DNA from: Algisphaera agarilytica
GTDB taxonomy: Bacteria > Planctomycetota > Phycisphaerae > Phycisphaerales > Phycisphaeraceae
Reading direction: 5' to 3'
DNA length: 64,000 nt
NCBI RefSeq assembly: GCF_014207595.1
Contig: NZ_JACHGY010000001.1
Span: 992,001 to 1,056,000 of the forward strand
Below the pieces are notes generated by a model that saw nothing but the letters and a program-made list of their open reading frames with translations, did not search any database and had not been told where the DNA came from. The position numbers were made by a program, and so were the translations under genes. Shown here one piece after another: positions 42,043-51,984 of the stretch. Position 1 is the first letter of the stretch; every line of letters starts with the position of its first letter.

Positions 42043-42225
42043 TCAGTCCTGGTGGCCCCGGCGTGAACTCATGAAACTAGCGATCGCGACGATGATGAGC
42101 AACACGATCATCACCATAAACGACAACCAGTTGGCCACCGGCTTCGCTTCCGCGACGGGTTGGGCCATCGCGGAGGGCGCGGCGGTGACGATCAAGGCCA
42201 GCAGGGCTAGGGCAAGACTTCGCAT
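42043..42225 (-). CDS. Small two-helix exported protein, first of three
   Basis: 60 residues: a signal-like segment (LALALLALIVTAAPSAMAQ), a short loop, then a second helix (WLSFMVMIVLLIIVAIASFM) and a basic end (SSRRGHQD). It may be a membrane-anchored assembly factor for its two neighbours. The start ATG at 42225 is chosen for the signal peptide. A family A repeat lies just upstream between it and plsY. Confidence 0.7.
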   Translation of the reverse strand: MRSLALALLALIVTAAPSAMAQPVAEAKPVANWLSFMVMIVLLIIVAIASFMSSRRGHQD

Positions 42226-42294
42226 GCGTTTATGGTACGGCGGGGCGCGGGGCGTGTAAATGGCCGAGTCGAGGATCGGGCCCTCGGTGCCCCT

Positions 42295-42360
42295 GTAGGT
42301 CAGGTCTTCGACCTGACGCGGTTTCGCTAGCGGCGGTGTCAAGTCGAAGACCTGACCTAC
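42295..42360. repeat. Interspersed inverted repeat, family A, second copy
   Basis: Same arms as at 24436-24501 with one change in the right arm (GTCAAGTCGAAGACCTGACC). It sits between the divergent small membrane protein and plsY. Confidence 0.9.
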
Positions 42361-42398
42361 AGCGCACACATTGCGGTAGGATGCGGGCCGGTGAATCC

Positions 42399-43145
42399 AT
42401 GGCCGTAGAGATCTGGTTGTTGTGGCTGGTCGGGGCGTTTTTGTGCGGGTCGATCCCCTTCGCGGTGATCCTCGGCAAGGCCAAGGGCGTGGACATCCGC
42501 AAAGTCGGCAGCGGCAACCCCGGCGCGACCAACCTCGGCCGGGCCGTGGGGAAGAAGTGGGGGTTTGTTTGTTTTGGCTTGGATGTCGCTAAAGGGTTAG
42601 TGCCCACGCTCCTGTATGCCCATGGATACGAAATCGAAGTCATGACATGGGTCGAATCCGGGCGTGGCAATGCGTTTGCTCTTGGTGAACCCGAAACGAT
42701 CGATCACACAGCTGGAATGATGGGCAGCGTGCAGTGGGTCCTCATCGCCGTTGCCGCGGTGTGCGGGCACGTCTTCAGCCCGTTCCTGAAGTTCAAAGGC
42801 GGTAAGGGCGTCGCCACAGGACTTGGTGCAGCTCTAGGCCTGTTCCCCATCGTCACCGTGCCGGGGCTGATCGCCTTTGCGCTGTGGTACGCCGTCTGCA
42901 AACTCTCGGGCTACGTGGGCCTGGCCAGCGTCATCGCCGCCGGGAGCCTCCCGGTGCTCACCATCGTCAGCGGGTTGGTCCTTGGCCTCAGCCCCGGCGA
43001 GATCGCCGTCTTCGCCGGCCTCACCGGCGTGCTCGCCGCGCTGGTCATCGTCCGCCACCGCGGTAACCTCGCCCGCATCCGCGCAGGCACCGAACCCAAG
43101 GCGGCTTGGACGGGCAAAGCCCGGCCAAGCGCCAGTGATGAGTGA
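42399..43145 (+). CDS. plsY: Acyl-phosphate:glycerol-3-phosphate acyltransferase
   Basis: 248 residues, about five to six helices. The conserved loops GSGNPGATNLGRAVGKKWG and HVFSPFLKFKGGKGVATGLG are the glycerol-phosphate and acyl-phosphate sites of PlsY, which makes lysophosphatidic acid in the inner membrane. An insertion of roughly 30 residues (HGYEIEV...DHTAGMMGS) between helices is longer than in E. coli. The C-terminal residues and the stop codon are encoded by the left arm of an inverted repeat. Confidence 0.92.
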   Translation: MAVEIWLLWLVGAFLCGSIPFAVILGKAKGVDIRKVGSGNPGATNLGRAVGKKWGFVCFGLDVAKGLVPTLLYAHGYEIEVMTWVESGRGNAFALGEPETIDHTAGMMGSVQWVLIAVAAVCGHVFSPFLKFKGGKGVATGLGAALGLFPIVTVPGLIAFALWYAVCKLSGYVGLASVIAAGSLPVLTIVSGLVLGLSPGEIAVFAGLTGVLAALVIVRHRGNLARIRAGTEPKAAWTGKARPSASDE

Positions 43146-43240
43146 CGAATGAACAGTGATGAGTGAAAAGCAAAAGCCCCCCCTGTGTGTTGGGGAAGGA
43201 GGCCTTGTACTCATCACTGTTCACTCGTCACTCGTCACTT
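43134..43240. repeat. Inverted repeat spanning two convergent gene ends
   Basis: The left arm (43134-43166, AGTGATGAGTGACGAATGAA...) and the right arm (43209-43240) match at about 29 of 31 positions when inverted. The plsY stop (43143-43145) lies in the left arm and the stop of the facing gene (43237-43235) lies in the right arm. The middle contains AAGCCCCCCC and GGGGAAGGAGGCC. Confidence 0.85.
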
Positions 43241-43588
43241 CCTTTCCGTAAACCAAGTCACAAACGCCCCGAATGCGAACAGCGAGGCGATGAGAGCCCC
43301 GAGCATGAGCGGCCGGCTGGGCTCGCTGGAGACCAGTGATAACAAGCCGCCGATCCCAAGGCAGGCCACCGCCGCGAAGGCCATGCCCCAGACCTTCACC
43401 AGATAGATCGCTTTGTCACCCCTCTGGTGGGCGAGCATGTTCGCCGAGACCTTGGTGACGCCCATGCCCAGCGCGAGGTCGTACCGCTGGCCACACTCCG
43501 GGCACCGCCCTTCCCGGGCCACCCCCATCAGGTCGTAGCCGCAATTGCTGCAACTCACTTTCGCGTCCAGATCAAGCATGTGAACCAT
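43235..43588 (-). CDS. Small zinc-ribbon membrane protein
   Basis: 117 residues. The N-terminal zinc ribbon CSNCGYDLMGVAREGRCPECG is followed by a linker and two helices (YLVKVWGMAFAAVACLGIGGLL and PLMLGALIASLFAFGAFVTWF). It belongs to the same CxxCGYxL-CPECG group as the protein at 24596. Function unknown. ATG at 43588 is chosen; ATG at 43579 would also fit, and no clear ribosome site helps. Confidence 0.75.
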   Translation of the reverse strand: MVHMLDLDAKVSCSNCGYDLMGVAREGRCPECGQRYDLALGMGVTKVSANMLAHQRGDKAIYLVKVWGMAFAAVACLGIGGLLSLVSSEPSRPLMLGALIASLFAFGAFVTWFTERK

Positions 43589-43671
43589 GCTACGAAAAAT
43601 GGCATAAAATCTCCGCCCCACCCCCGGCAGGGCCCCAATGGGCCCCAAACCCTCCCGGGACGTGGAAACCT

Positions 43672-43732
43672 GTAGGGTGGGCATCGCCCACCGACGAAAC
43701 CCAAGCATCCACCCGGTGGGCCACCCCCACCG
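43672..43732. repeat. Interspersed inverted repeat, family B, degraded copy
   Basis: GTAGGGTGGGCATCGCCCAC is intact on the left; the right arm has decayed to CGGTGGGCCACCCCCACC. Confidence 0.7.
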
Positions 43733-43756
43733 CCCCACTCACGGAGTGCCGATCCG

Positions 43757-45388
<1,632 letters not shown>

Positions 45389-45499
45389 CCGCGAAAGTGA
45401 TGGGTAACGGGTAAACCGTGACGAGCGAACAGCCCGATAGAACCGAGGGGGTTGCGTCCTGGACTCATACCGCCCCACCGTTGATTCATCGCTGATTTT

Positions 45500-46753
45500 A
45501 TGTGGACCTGGCTTCTTCTCTGGAACCCCCTGATCGTCTTGTGGTGCCTCTGGGTCACCCAATCGATCCTCGTGGCGATCCAGAGCCGTAAGTTTGCCCG
45601 GCGGGTGGCGATGCCGCCGCGTGAGTGGTTCGACGACCACTCGCCCAAGACCGCGGTCATCATGCCGTTCAAGGGCCACGACCACGACCTGCCGCGCAAC
45701 GTCCGGGCGATCCTCAATCAGCGGTACGACAACTACCGCCTGGTCTTCGTGTTCGAATCCGAAGACGACCCCGCCCGGCGGCTGGTCGAAGACGAGTTGG
45801 ACAAGTTCGACGCGGCGCCGCAGGTCGATCTCGTGGTCGCCGGTATCGCCCCGCCGACGACCGGGCAGAAGGTGCACAACCAGCTCGCCGCCCTGTCGTT
45901 CCTCGACCAGCAAAACGACGACTCGGAGGTCTGGGTCTTCGCCGACTCCGACGCGGTGCCCGGCCCCGGCTGGCTACAGAAACTCGTCGGCCCCCACCAG
46001 CAAGAAGACCGGGTCGGCGTCACCACCGGCTACCGCTGGCTGATGCCCGAACTCCGCGCTCAGCGCCCCCGCACCGCGAGCATGTTCGCCAGCGTGATCA
46101 ACTCCGCGGTGGCGATGTTCATGGGCCACGACAAGCTCACCCAGGCCTGGGGCGGGTCCATGGCCGTGCGTGCCGACTTCGCTCGGGAACACAACCTCGT
46201 CGATAACTACTTCCAGGGCTCGTTGTCCGACGACTACCAGATGACCCGACTCTGCCGCGACACCGGCCAACGCGTGTACTTCGTGCACCAGTCGCTCATC
46301 GCCTCGCCGATCAACCTCAACTGGGGCGAGCTGCTCGAGTTTGGCCGGCGGCAGTACCTCATCACCCGCATCCACGACCCCAAGCTATTCCGCAAGGCCG
46401 TGGGCGTGATCGCGCTGTACGTCGCGGGCTTCTTCACCGCCTGGCTCGGTTTAATCCTCGGGCTGATCAGCGGCTTCCTCGTCGCCCCCGTCCTCGCGGC
46501 GATGGCGATCGTGACGGTGGCCAGCGCCAACCAGCTCCGCGCGATGTACCGCCGACGCGCCATCGCCAGTGCCTTCGGCACCGACCAGCTCCGCTACCTC
46601 CGCCACACCATCCGTTTGGACCAGTGGGGCACCATCGCCGTGATGGTCGTCAACCTCGTCCTGCTGCTCAGCGCCACCCTCGGCAACACCCTCACCTGGC
46701 GCAACAACCGCTACCGCCTCGACGGCCCGCAGCAAATTGAAAAGATCACTTGA
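45500..46753 (+). CDS. Membrane-bound family 2 glycosyltransferase
   Basis: 417 residues. An N-terminal helix (LLWNPLIVLWCLWVTQSILVAI), a GT-A domain with TAVIMPFKGHDHDLPRNVRAIL, the DxD-type VFADSDAVPGPGWLQ, and SDDYQMTRLCR plus GRRQYLITRIH corresponding to the D2/D3 and (Q/R)RxxQ-like motifs, then two C-terminal helices. This resembles ceramide glucosyltransferase/processive GT2 enzymes. It could glycosylate a lipid or build an exopolysaccharide at the membrane. It stands alone; repeats of families A and C follow. Confidence 0.85.
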   Translation: MWTWLLLWNPLIVLWCLWVTQSILVAIQSRKFARRVAMPPREWFDDHSPKTAVIMPFKGHDHDLPRNVRAILNQRYDNYRLVFVFESEDDPARRLVEDELDKFDAAPQVDLVVAGIAPPTTGQKVHNQLAALSFLDQQNDDSEVWVFADSDAVPGPGWLQKLVGPHQQEDRVGVTTGYRWLMPELRAQRPRTASMFASVINSAVAMFMGHDKLTQAWGGSMAVRADFAREHNLVDNYFQGSLSDDYQMTRLCRDTGQRVYFVHQSLIASPINLNWGELLEFGRRQYLITRIHDPKLFRKAVGVIALYVAGFFTAWLGLILGLISGFLVAPVLAAMAIVTVASANQLRAMYRRRAIASAFGTDQLRYLRHTIRLDQWGTIAVMVVNLVLLLSATLGNTLTWRNNRYRLDGPQQIEKIT

Positions 46754-46757
46754 CCCA

Positions 46758-46823
46758 TAGGTCAGGTCTTCGACCTGACGCAGAGTTTCTTGCATATGGT
46801 GTCAGGTCGAAGACCTGACCTAC
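46758..46823. repeat. Interspersed inverted repeat, family A, third copy
   Basis: TAGGTCAGGTCTTCGACCTG on the left and the exact inverse at its right end, five bases after the glycosyltransferase stop codon. Confidence 0.92.
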
Positions 46824-46836
46824 GGGGCGTATTGCT

Positions 46837-46953
46837 CCCTCTCCCCCCGGGAGAGGGCTGGGGTGAGGGAAGTCGAAAGCTCATTGGGATTGGGGGAAGG
46901 CACAGGTTGGCGGCAAGTGCCCTCACCCTAACCCTCTCCCGGGGGGAGAGGGG
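46837..46953. repeat. Interspersed inverted repeat, family C, second copy
   Basis: CCCTCTCCCCCCGGGAGAGG at the left, CCCTCACCCTAACCCTCTCC near the right end; spacing and arms match the copy at 11526-11639. It lies 13 bases from a family A copy. Confidence 0.9.
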
Positions 46954-46968
46954 ACCAAGGCAAACCCA

Positions 46969-47493
46969 TCAATTACCCTCGGGATCATTCGGCGTCCCGG
47001 GCGTGCTGCCGGGCGCGTTCTCGCCGAGGTCGTTTTCGGCCAACACCGTGAAGTGGCGCTTGCGTAGCACCTGCCCGGCGAAGGTGGTGTCGTCGGTGTG
47101 CAGCGCGACGACCGGCAACCCGCGCGGACGCACGAGCAGCGGGTAGGCGTAGTGGATGTTCAGCTCCACCGTGGTGAGCACTTCGCACACGCTGACCAGC
47201 GAGTTTTCGTAGGGCAGCTCGACGGCGATCACATCGATCTCGCTGAACGTGTACTCGCAGCGGTTGAGCAGACGTCGGGCGAGGTCGGCCTTGCTGGTGA
47301 GCAGACGCACCACGGCGTGGTCGGCGCTGTCAACGACACTCAGGCCCGCGAGCGTGAGGGCTGAGGCGTTGTCGAATTGCTCCAGGAGGTCCATCAGCCG
47401 GCCGACGCGGTTATCCAGAAACACCGAAAACTGAGTGTTCACCGGGGGCTGATAGCCGCGGGCCGTGGGCGTGTCGATGGGGATCTGAGACAT
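46969..47493 (-). CDS. ACT-domain protein
   Basis: 174 residues. The opening FSVFLDNRVGRLMDLLEQFDNASALTLAGLSVVD is an ACT fold, and NSLVSVCEVLTTVELNIHYAYPLLVRPRGLPVVALHTDD may be a second one. ACT domains bind amino acids and regulate metabolic enzymes. No catalytic partner lies next to it, so it may act as a free regulatory subunit. The C-terminus is Gly/Pro/Asn-rich and probably disordered. Confidence 0.78.
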   Translation of the reverse strand: MSQIPIDTPTARGYQPPVNTQFSVFLDNRVGRLMDLLEQFDNASALTLAGLSVVDSADHAVVRLLTSKADLARRLLNRCEYTFSEIDVIAVELPYENSLVSVCEVLTTVELNIHYAYPLLVRPRGLPVVALHTDDTTFAGQVLRKRHFTVLAENDLGENAPGSTPGTPNDPEGN

Positions 47494-47639
47494 GGACTTG
47501 TACTGTAGAGTCGGCGTGTGGGGCCGTAAAGGGATTTATTGAGGGTCCGGGAAATTGTGGGGTAATCCCGGCTATAGGCCGGCCCGCTCTCGCGGTTTTT
47601 GGCCGGAGCGTCACGATGACATTCTCCTAGACCACGGCA

Positions 47640-47671
47640 CCGGGGGTGTTAGGCCCCGGCTAAATTTTTCG
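47640..47671. repeat. Half-copy of family D ending in TAAATTTTT
   Basis: ACCGGGGGTGTTAGGCCCCGG folds on itself and is followed by CTAAATTTTT, as after ribH. It sits in the 47494-47680 gap, where I see no plus-strand gene to terminate. Confidence 0.55.
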
Positions 47672-47680
47672 TTCCGCGTT

Positions 47681-48721
47681 TCACCGCTTGGACTCGGCCG
47701 CGTACCACTCGACCGTCGCCGCGAGGCCGTCCTTGAAATCCACGATCGGCTCGTAACCCAGCGTCGCGCGGGTGTGGTCGAGGTCTGCGAGCGAGTGCTT
47801 CACATCGCCGGTGCGAGCCTCGCGGTGCTCCGGCGTCAGCTCGGGCTTGCCCAACAGCTCGGCCATGTCTGCGGCGAGCTGGTTCACCGAAACCCGCTGC
47901 CCGCAGGCGACGTTACAAACTGTTCCAGCCAGTTGACCCTCGGCACGCGCGGCCAGGAGGTTGGCGTGGACGGCGTTGTCGATGAAGGTGAAGTCGCGGG
48001 ACTGCTCGCCGTCGCCGTAGATCGCGGGACGCTTGCTGTTCAACAGCGCGGTGGCGAACGCGGCGATGACCGCGGCGTAGGCGGAGTTGGCGTTTTGGCG
48101 GGGACCGAAGATGTTGAAGTAACGCAGGTTCACGGTGTCGACGCCGGAGGTTTCCGCGCCGCTCTCGGAGGTGTTGGAAGTTCCCGGGGCGTAGCTGATG
48201 GCGTAGGCCCGCATGAGCGCTTCGCAGGCGACCTTGTTGGCGGCATACGGGCTGCGGGGCAGCACGGGCATGGTTTCGGTTTTGGGCAGCGTCGGCGTGT
48301 CGCCGTAGGCGCTGCTGCTGGCGGCGAACATGACGCGGGAGACGCCGGCGGCGCGGGCGGCCTCGAGCACGTTGAGCGTGCCGGTGGTGTTGTTCTCGTG
48401 GTACCGGCGGGGCATCGTCACGCTGCGCGGGACGCTGCCCATCGCCGCCTGGTGGAACACCAGATCGCAGCCCTGCATCGCGTCGGCGACGAGGTCGGCA
48501 TCGAGGATCGTGCCGGTCACCTGGCGGCCGGTGAAGAAGGTGTTGAGGTTGGCCCAGCTCCCATCCGAACCGGACAGGTCGTCGAGGGCCACGACCTCGG
48601 CCCCGAGGGTGGTCAGCGCCTCGCAAAGGTGGCTGCCGATGAACCCCGCGGCCCCGGTGACGAGGGCGCGGCGGCCGGCGAACGCGTCGCCGTGAAGTGA
48701 TTTCCAGTCGGTTAGTGCCAT
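47681..48721 (-). CDS. NAD-dependent sugar epimerase/dehydratase
   Basis: 346 residues of the extended short-chain dehydrogenase family. The NAD motif GAAGFIGSHLCEAL is at 23-36, the catalytic Ser lies in FAASSSAYGD, and Tyr159-AAN-Lys163 completes the triad. NLRYFNIFGPRQ and GDGEQSRDFTFIDN are substrate-domain motifs of UDP-glucose 4-epimerase and WbpP-like enzymes. It probably supplies an epimerised nucleotide sugar for surface polysaccharide. TACACT on the minus strand (48736-48731) ends nine bases before the ATG. Divergent from the agarase-like gene. Confidence 0.9.
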   Translation of the reverse strand: MALTDWKSLHGDAFAGRRALVTGAAGFIGSHLCEALTTLGAEVVALDDLSGSDGSWANLNTFFTGRQVTGTILDADLVADAMQGCDLVFHQAAMGSVPRSVTMPRRYHENNTTGTLNVLEAARAAGVSRVMFAASSSAYGDTPTLPKTETMPVLPRSPYAANKVACEALMRAYAISYAPGTSNTSESGAETSGVDTVNLRYFNIFGPRQNANSAYAAVIAAFATALLNSKRPAIYGDGEQSRDFTFIDNAVHANLLAARAEGQLAGTVCNVACGQRVSVNQLAADMAELLGKPELTPEHREARTGDVKHSLADLDHTRATLGYEPIVDFKDGLAATVEWYAAESKR

Positions 48722-48730
48722 GGGCCAAAA

Positions 48731-48736
48731 AGTGTA
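48731..48736 (-). promoter_or_regulatory. -10 box TACACT close to the epimerase start
   Basis: TACACT on the minus strand ends nine bases before the ATG at 48721. Confidence 0.45.
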
Positions 48737-48794
48737 TCCGCCCCACCCCAGCAACGCGAAAAACACTGGTCAGGGCGGGGGATGCGGATATCAT

Positions 48795-48810
48795 AGATTG
48801 TTAACAATCT
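48795..48810. promoter_or_regulatory. Perfect 16-bp palindrome AGATTGTTAACAATCT, probable operator
   Basis: A perfect palindrome 17 bases before the ATG of the agarase-like gene and downstream of TATCAT (48789-48794), a possible -10. A repressor at this site would cover the transcription start. The GATTGTTAAC half recurs upstream of the PEP-CTERM hydrolase (33994-34003). Confidence 0.65.
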
Positions 48811-48827
48811 CCCCTCCGGAATCTCCC

Positions 48828-50774
48828 ATGCCACGTCTTCCCCGCCTGCTCGCGTCCGTCGCCGCCCTGTTGATCGCCCCGGCTTCGGCCCTCGCCGCCC
48901 CGCCGACAAATGTCGAGGTCTTCCCGAACGTCCGCCACGAGGTCGGCGGCGTCAGCGAACTCGATCGCTCGGTCTTCTTCGCCGCCCACACCACCCCCGT
49001 CAGCCCGGACTGGAACGGCGAGGAAGACAAGCTCGACTACTTCGCCAAGAAGCTCCGCGGCCACTTCGGCCGAGACACCGGGCAGATCAGCGGCACGCTC
49101 AACCGCGCCAAGCAAGACCCCAAACGCCCCGGCTACGCCGACCCGAAACACATCGAAGCGCTAGCCAAACAAGACGCCACTTCTTACCGCAAGATGTCCA
49201 AGACGCGGCAAAGATACCTGAGCGGATCCGACATGATCATCGGGGCCCAGCTCCACCCGTTCTGGCCGGGCGACAAAGCCACCCGCCACACCAACTGGAA
49301 GCTCTCCACCACCGACACCGCCGACGAACCCTTCGGCACCGCGACCGGCGAGTTCATGGGGCTCTACTTCCGCAACTTCCACAAACCCAAGGGCCACCGC
49401 CCACCCCCCGCCTGGATCGAGGTCGTCAACGAGCCGCTCTACGAGCTCTCTTCCCACGGCGACGTCGACCCCGACCAGGTCTTCCACTTCCACAACGTCG
49501 TCGCCGACCAGATCCGCAAGTATTACCCCGGCGTGCCGGTCGGCGGGTACACCATGGCCTTCGACCTGTTCGACCACGACGACTTCGGGCGGTGGGACAA
49601 ACGCTTCAAGTCGTTCATCGACATCACCGGCGACAACATGGACTTCTACAGCGTCCACTTCTACGACTTCCCCGGCATCAGCCGCGGCAAGGTCCGCCTC
49701 CGCCGCGGCAGCAACCTCGAAGCCAGCTTCGACCTCATCGACCACTACTCCACGCTCAAGCTCGGCCAGCCCAAGCCCTACCTCATCTCCGAGTACGGCT
49801 CGCAGGTCCACGACTGGTACCACCAGCCCTGGTCGCCCTACCGCGACTGGCTTTGCGTCAAGGCGTTCAACACGATGGTCATGCAGTTCATGGAACGCCC
49901 CGACCTCGTGCTCAAGGCCCTGGCCTTCACCCCGCCCAAGGCCGAGTGGGGCCGCAACTCTGAAACCGTTCCCTACTACTGGCGGTTGCTACGCCGGGCC
50001 AACGAGGGCGACGGCAACACTGCCAACGACCAAGAGGGCCCGTGGGTCTTCAGCGAGCAGATCAAGTTCTGGGAACTCTGGTCGGACGTGCGTGGCACGA
50101 AAGTGCTCATCCACTCCGATCAACCTGATGTGCAAACCCAGGCATACCTCAGCAGCCGCAATCTCTTTGTCGCGCTCAACAACCTGTCAGACGACGACAC
50201 CCAGCGCGTCCGGCTGAACCTCAAGCACGCCGCGCCCCCCGAAAGCGTCTCACTCAAACTTCTTTATCTCAAGGGCGAAACGCCTCAGCTCGATGAGGAA
50301 TCGCTGGACGCCATCCCCGATCGCGTCGTGCTGCCGCCCAACGCCACCGCGATCCTGCACATCCGCCTGCCCGAGCGCGTCGAGCCCGAGCACACGGCCA
50401 GCGAGAGCAAGACCTTTGCCGATGTCTACCTCCAACCCATCCAGGGTAAGAAGGCGATCACCTTCAACATCGACGGCGTCGAGCTCGGCGAGCAGGGCAC
50501 CGCAACCCTCCGCCTGGGTATCGGCCGAGACCACGGCAACGAGCTCACCCCCACCCGCATCAAGGTCAACGGCAAGTCCGTCCGCGTCCCCAAGCAGTTC
50601 CGCGGCGACGACACCCAGGCCGACCGCAAACGCTTCTTCGGCCTGCTCGAGGTGCCCGTGCCCTACAGCGTGCTCCAGGAAAACAACAAGGTCCAACTCG
50701 CCTTCCCCGAAACCAACGGCCACGTCAGCAGCGCCGCCCTGCGTGTGGTCACACACAGCGCACCGTTGGAGTAG
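48828..50774 (+). CDS. Exported GH86-like beta-agarase/porphyranase
   Basis: 648 residues. A signal peptide (LLASVAALLIAPASALA) precedes a TIM-barrel enzyme whose acid/base is probably Glu202 in PAWIEVVNEPLYE and whose nucleophile is probably Glu322 in YLISEYGSQVHDWYHQPWSPY, the spacing and motifs of clan-A retaining hydrolases. HPFWPGDKATRHTNW and GGYTMAFDLFDHDDFGRWDKRFKSFID resemble GH86 agarases. The last 200 residues are beta-sandwich modules (ALNNLSDDDTQRVRLNL, VVLPPNATAILHIRLPE). It should hydrolyse agar or porphyran outside the cytoplasm. The family call is by eye, without alignment. Confidence 0.78.
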   Translation: MPRLPRLLASVAALLIAPASALAAPPTNVEVFPNVRHEVGGVSELDRSVFFAAHTTPVSPDWNGEEDKLDYFAKKLRGHFGRDTGQISGTLNRAKQDPKRPGYADPKHIEALAKQDATSYRKMSKTRQRYLSGSDMIIGAQLHPFWPGDKATRHTNWKLSTTDTADEPFGTATGEFMGLYFRNFHKPKGHRPPPAWIEVVNEPLYELSSHGDVDPDQVFHFHNVVADQIRKYYPGVPVGGYTMAFDLFDHDDFGRWDKRFKSFIDITGDNMDFYSVHFYDFPGISRGKVRLRRGSNLEASFDLIDHYSTLKLGQPKPYLISEYGSQVHDWYHQPWSPYRDWLCVKAFNTMVMQFMERPDLVLKALAFTPPKAEWGRNSETVPYYWRLLRRANEGDGNTANDQEGPWVFSEQIKFWELWSDVRGTKVLIHSDQPDVQTQAYLSSRNLFVALNNLSDDDTQRVRLNLKHAAPPESVSLKLLYLKGETPQLDEESLDAIPDRVVLPPNATAILHIRLPERVEPEHTASESKTFADVYLQPIQGKKAITFNIDGVELGEQGTATLRLGIGRDHGNELTPTRIKVNGKSVRVPKQFRGDDTQADRKRFFGLLEVPVPYSVLQENNKVQLAFPETNGHVSSAALRVVTHSAPLE

Positions 50775-50874
50775 GTATGCAAATAAGCGACGCGTGGCGT
50801 CACAGCTATAGGCACAACCAACTCACAAGCGTTTAGCCGGCGATCAAAGATCGCCGCTCGCCTTGCCCCGCAAC

Positions 50875-51255
50875 TCAATACCGCGGCACACCCGCGTCGA
50901 TATCCCGCGACCACAAGTCGATCCCCCCCGCCATCGACTTGACGTCCTGAAACCCCTGCTGCCGCAGGAACGCGGCCACCCGCATCGAGCGTACCCCGTG
51001 GTGGCACATCACCACGATCTTCTCCTGAGCCCGGGGTTCCAACTCGCTCAGCCGCGAGGGGATCTCGCCCATCGGCACGACCACCGCGCCATCGACCGCC
51101 GCCGCCGCGATCTCCCGCGGCTCGCGCACGTCCAGCAGCACGAAGTCTTCGCCCGCCTCACGCAGTGTCTTCACCGCACGCGGGGTCACTTCCCAATCGG
51201 GTTGGAGGGTGTAGCCGTCGGGCAGGCCTTGGCTGTCGAGGGGGCGCTCGGCCAT
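50875..51255 (-). CDS. Rhodanese-domain protein
   Basis: 126 residues. A single rhodanese domain with LLDVREPREI, the active Cys84 in VMCHHGVRS and a GGIDLWSRDIDAGVPRY ending, which resembles GlpE/PspE and the C-terminal domain of MoeB-like sulfurtransferases. It transfers sulfane sulfur, with the acceptor unknown. Its ATG lies five bases after the stop of the gene at 51261, so the two form an operon. Confidence 0.88.
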   Translation of the reverse strand: MAERPLDSQGLPDGYTLQPDWEVTPRAVKTLREAGEDFVLLDVREPREIAAAAVDGAVVVPMGEIPSRLSELEPRAQEKIVVMCHHGVRSMRVAAFLRQQGFQDVKSMAGGIDLWSRDIDAGVPRY

Positions 51256-51260
51256 CCGAT

Positions 51261-51581
51261 TCAGTCCGCTTGGGCGTCGTCGCCGTCGTCTGCAGACGAC
51301 TCACCCGCCGCGTCGGCGAGCTCGATCCTGCTGTAGGGATCGAGGTTGCACACCACGATCTCGCCGTCGTCTTTCTTGAGGATCAGCCGGTCCAGCCAGA
51401 GCTTGTCGTCTTTGGAGTGGGCATACCACGAGCCGGTCTTGCGCTGCTCCAGGCTCTCGATGACGCCGGTGACCGACGCGGTCCAGCCCTTGAGTTGCAC
51501 CTGCTGGGTCACGGTCACCCGCATGCCCGGGGCGAGTTCGGGCAGCGTGTCCGGGGCGGTTTGTTCTGGCGAATCGGTCAT
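51261..51581 (-). CDS. Small beta-rich protein of unknown function
   Basis: 106 residues. A central strand-rich core (MRVTVTQQVQLKGWTASVTGVIESLEQRKTGSWYAHSKDDKLWLDRLILKKDDGEIVVCNLD) suggests an SH3-like or KOW-like barrel, with acidic tails at both ends. I do not recognise a family. AGGAG before the ATG at 51581 supports the start. It precedes the rhodanese gene in the same operon. Confidence 0.65.
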   Translation of the reverse strand: MTDSPEQTAPDTLPELAPGMRVTVTQQVQLKGWTASVTGVIESLEQRKTGSWYAHSKDDKLWLDRLILKKDDGEIVVCNLDPYSRIELADAAGESSADDGDDAQAD

Positions 51582-51764
51582 CCAAATCGGCTCCTGAGGT
51601 GCCCTCACGATAGCCCAATCCGAGGCGACTGGAAAGCCCCCCGCCGATCTGGTTACAATGCTCGGCCTTGCCGATCGCCTGCCTGTCGCAGTGCTCCCCC
51701 GGTGGGCCGTGAACGACCCGTTCGCCGCCCACCCGCACTGCATCGACGAGCAGGCCATCCTCCC

Positions 51765-51852
<88 letters not shown>

Positions 51853-51904
51853 TTCCCGCCAACATGCTCTCAAACAAGTAGAGAACATCAGGCTCTAAAT
51901 TCAA

Positions 51905-51936
51905 AAACTCCCGCAGAATGCGGGAGTTTTTTGTTT
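51905..51936 (+). terminator. Intrinsic terminator after tRNA-Ser
   Basis: AAACTCCCGC pairs with GCGGGAGTTT over an AGAAT loop and TTT runs follow. Confidence 0.93.
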
Positions 51937-51984
51937 TACACAAGCGTCTCTGCCAGGGCTTTCGGACCTAAAGCTGGCCCCACA

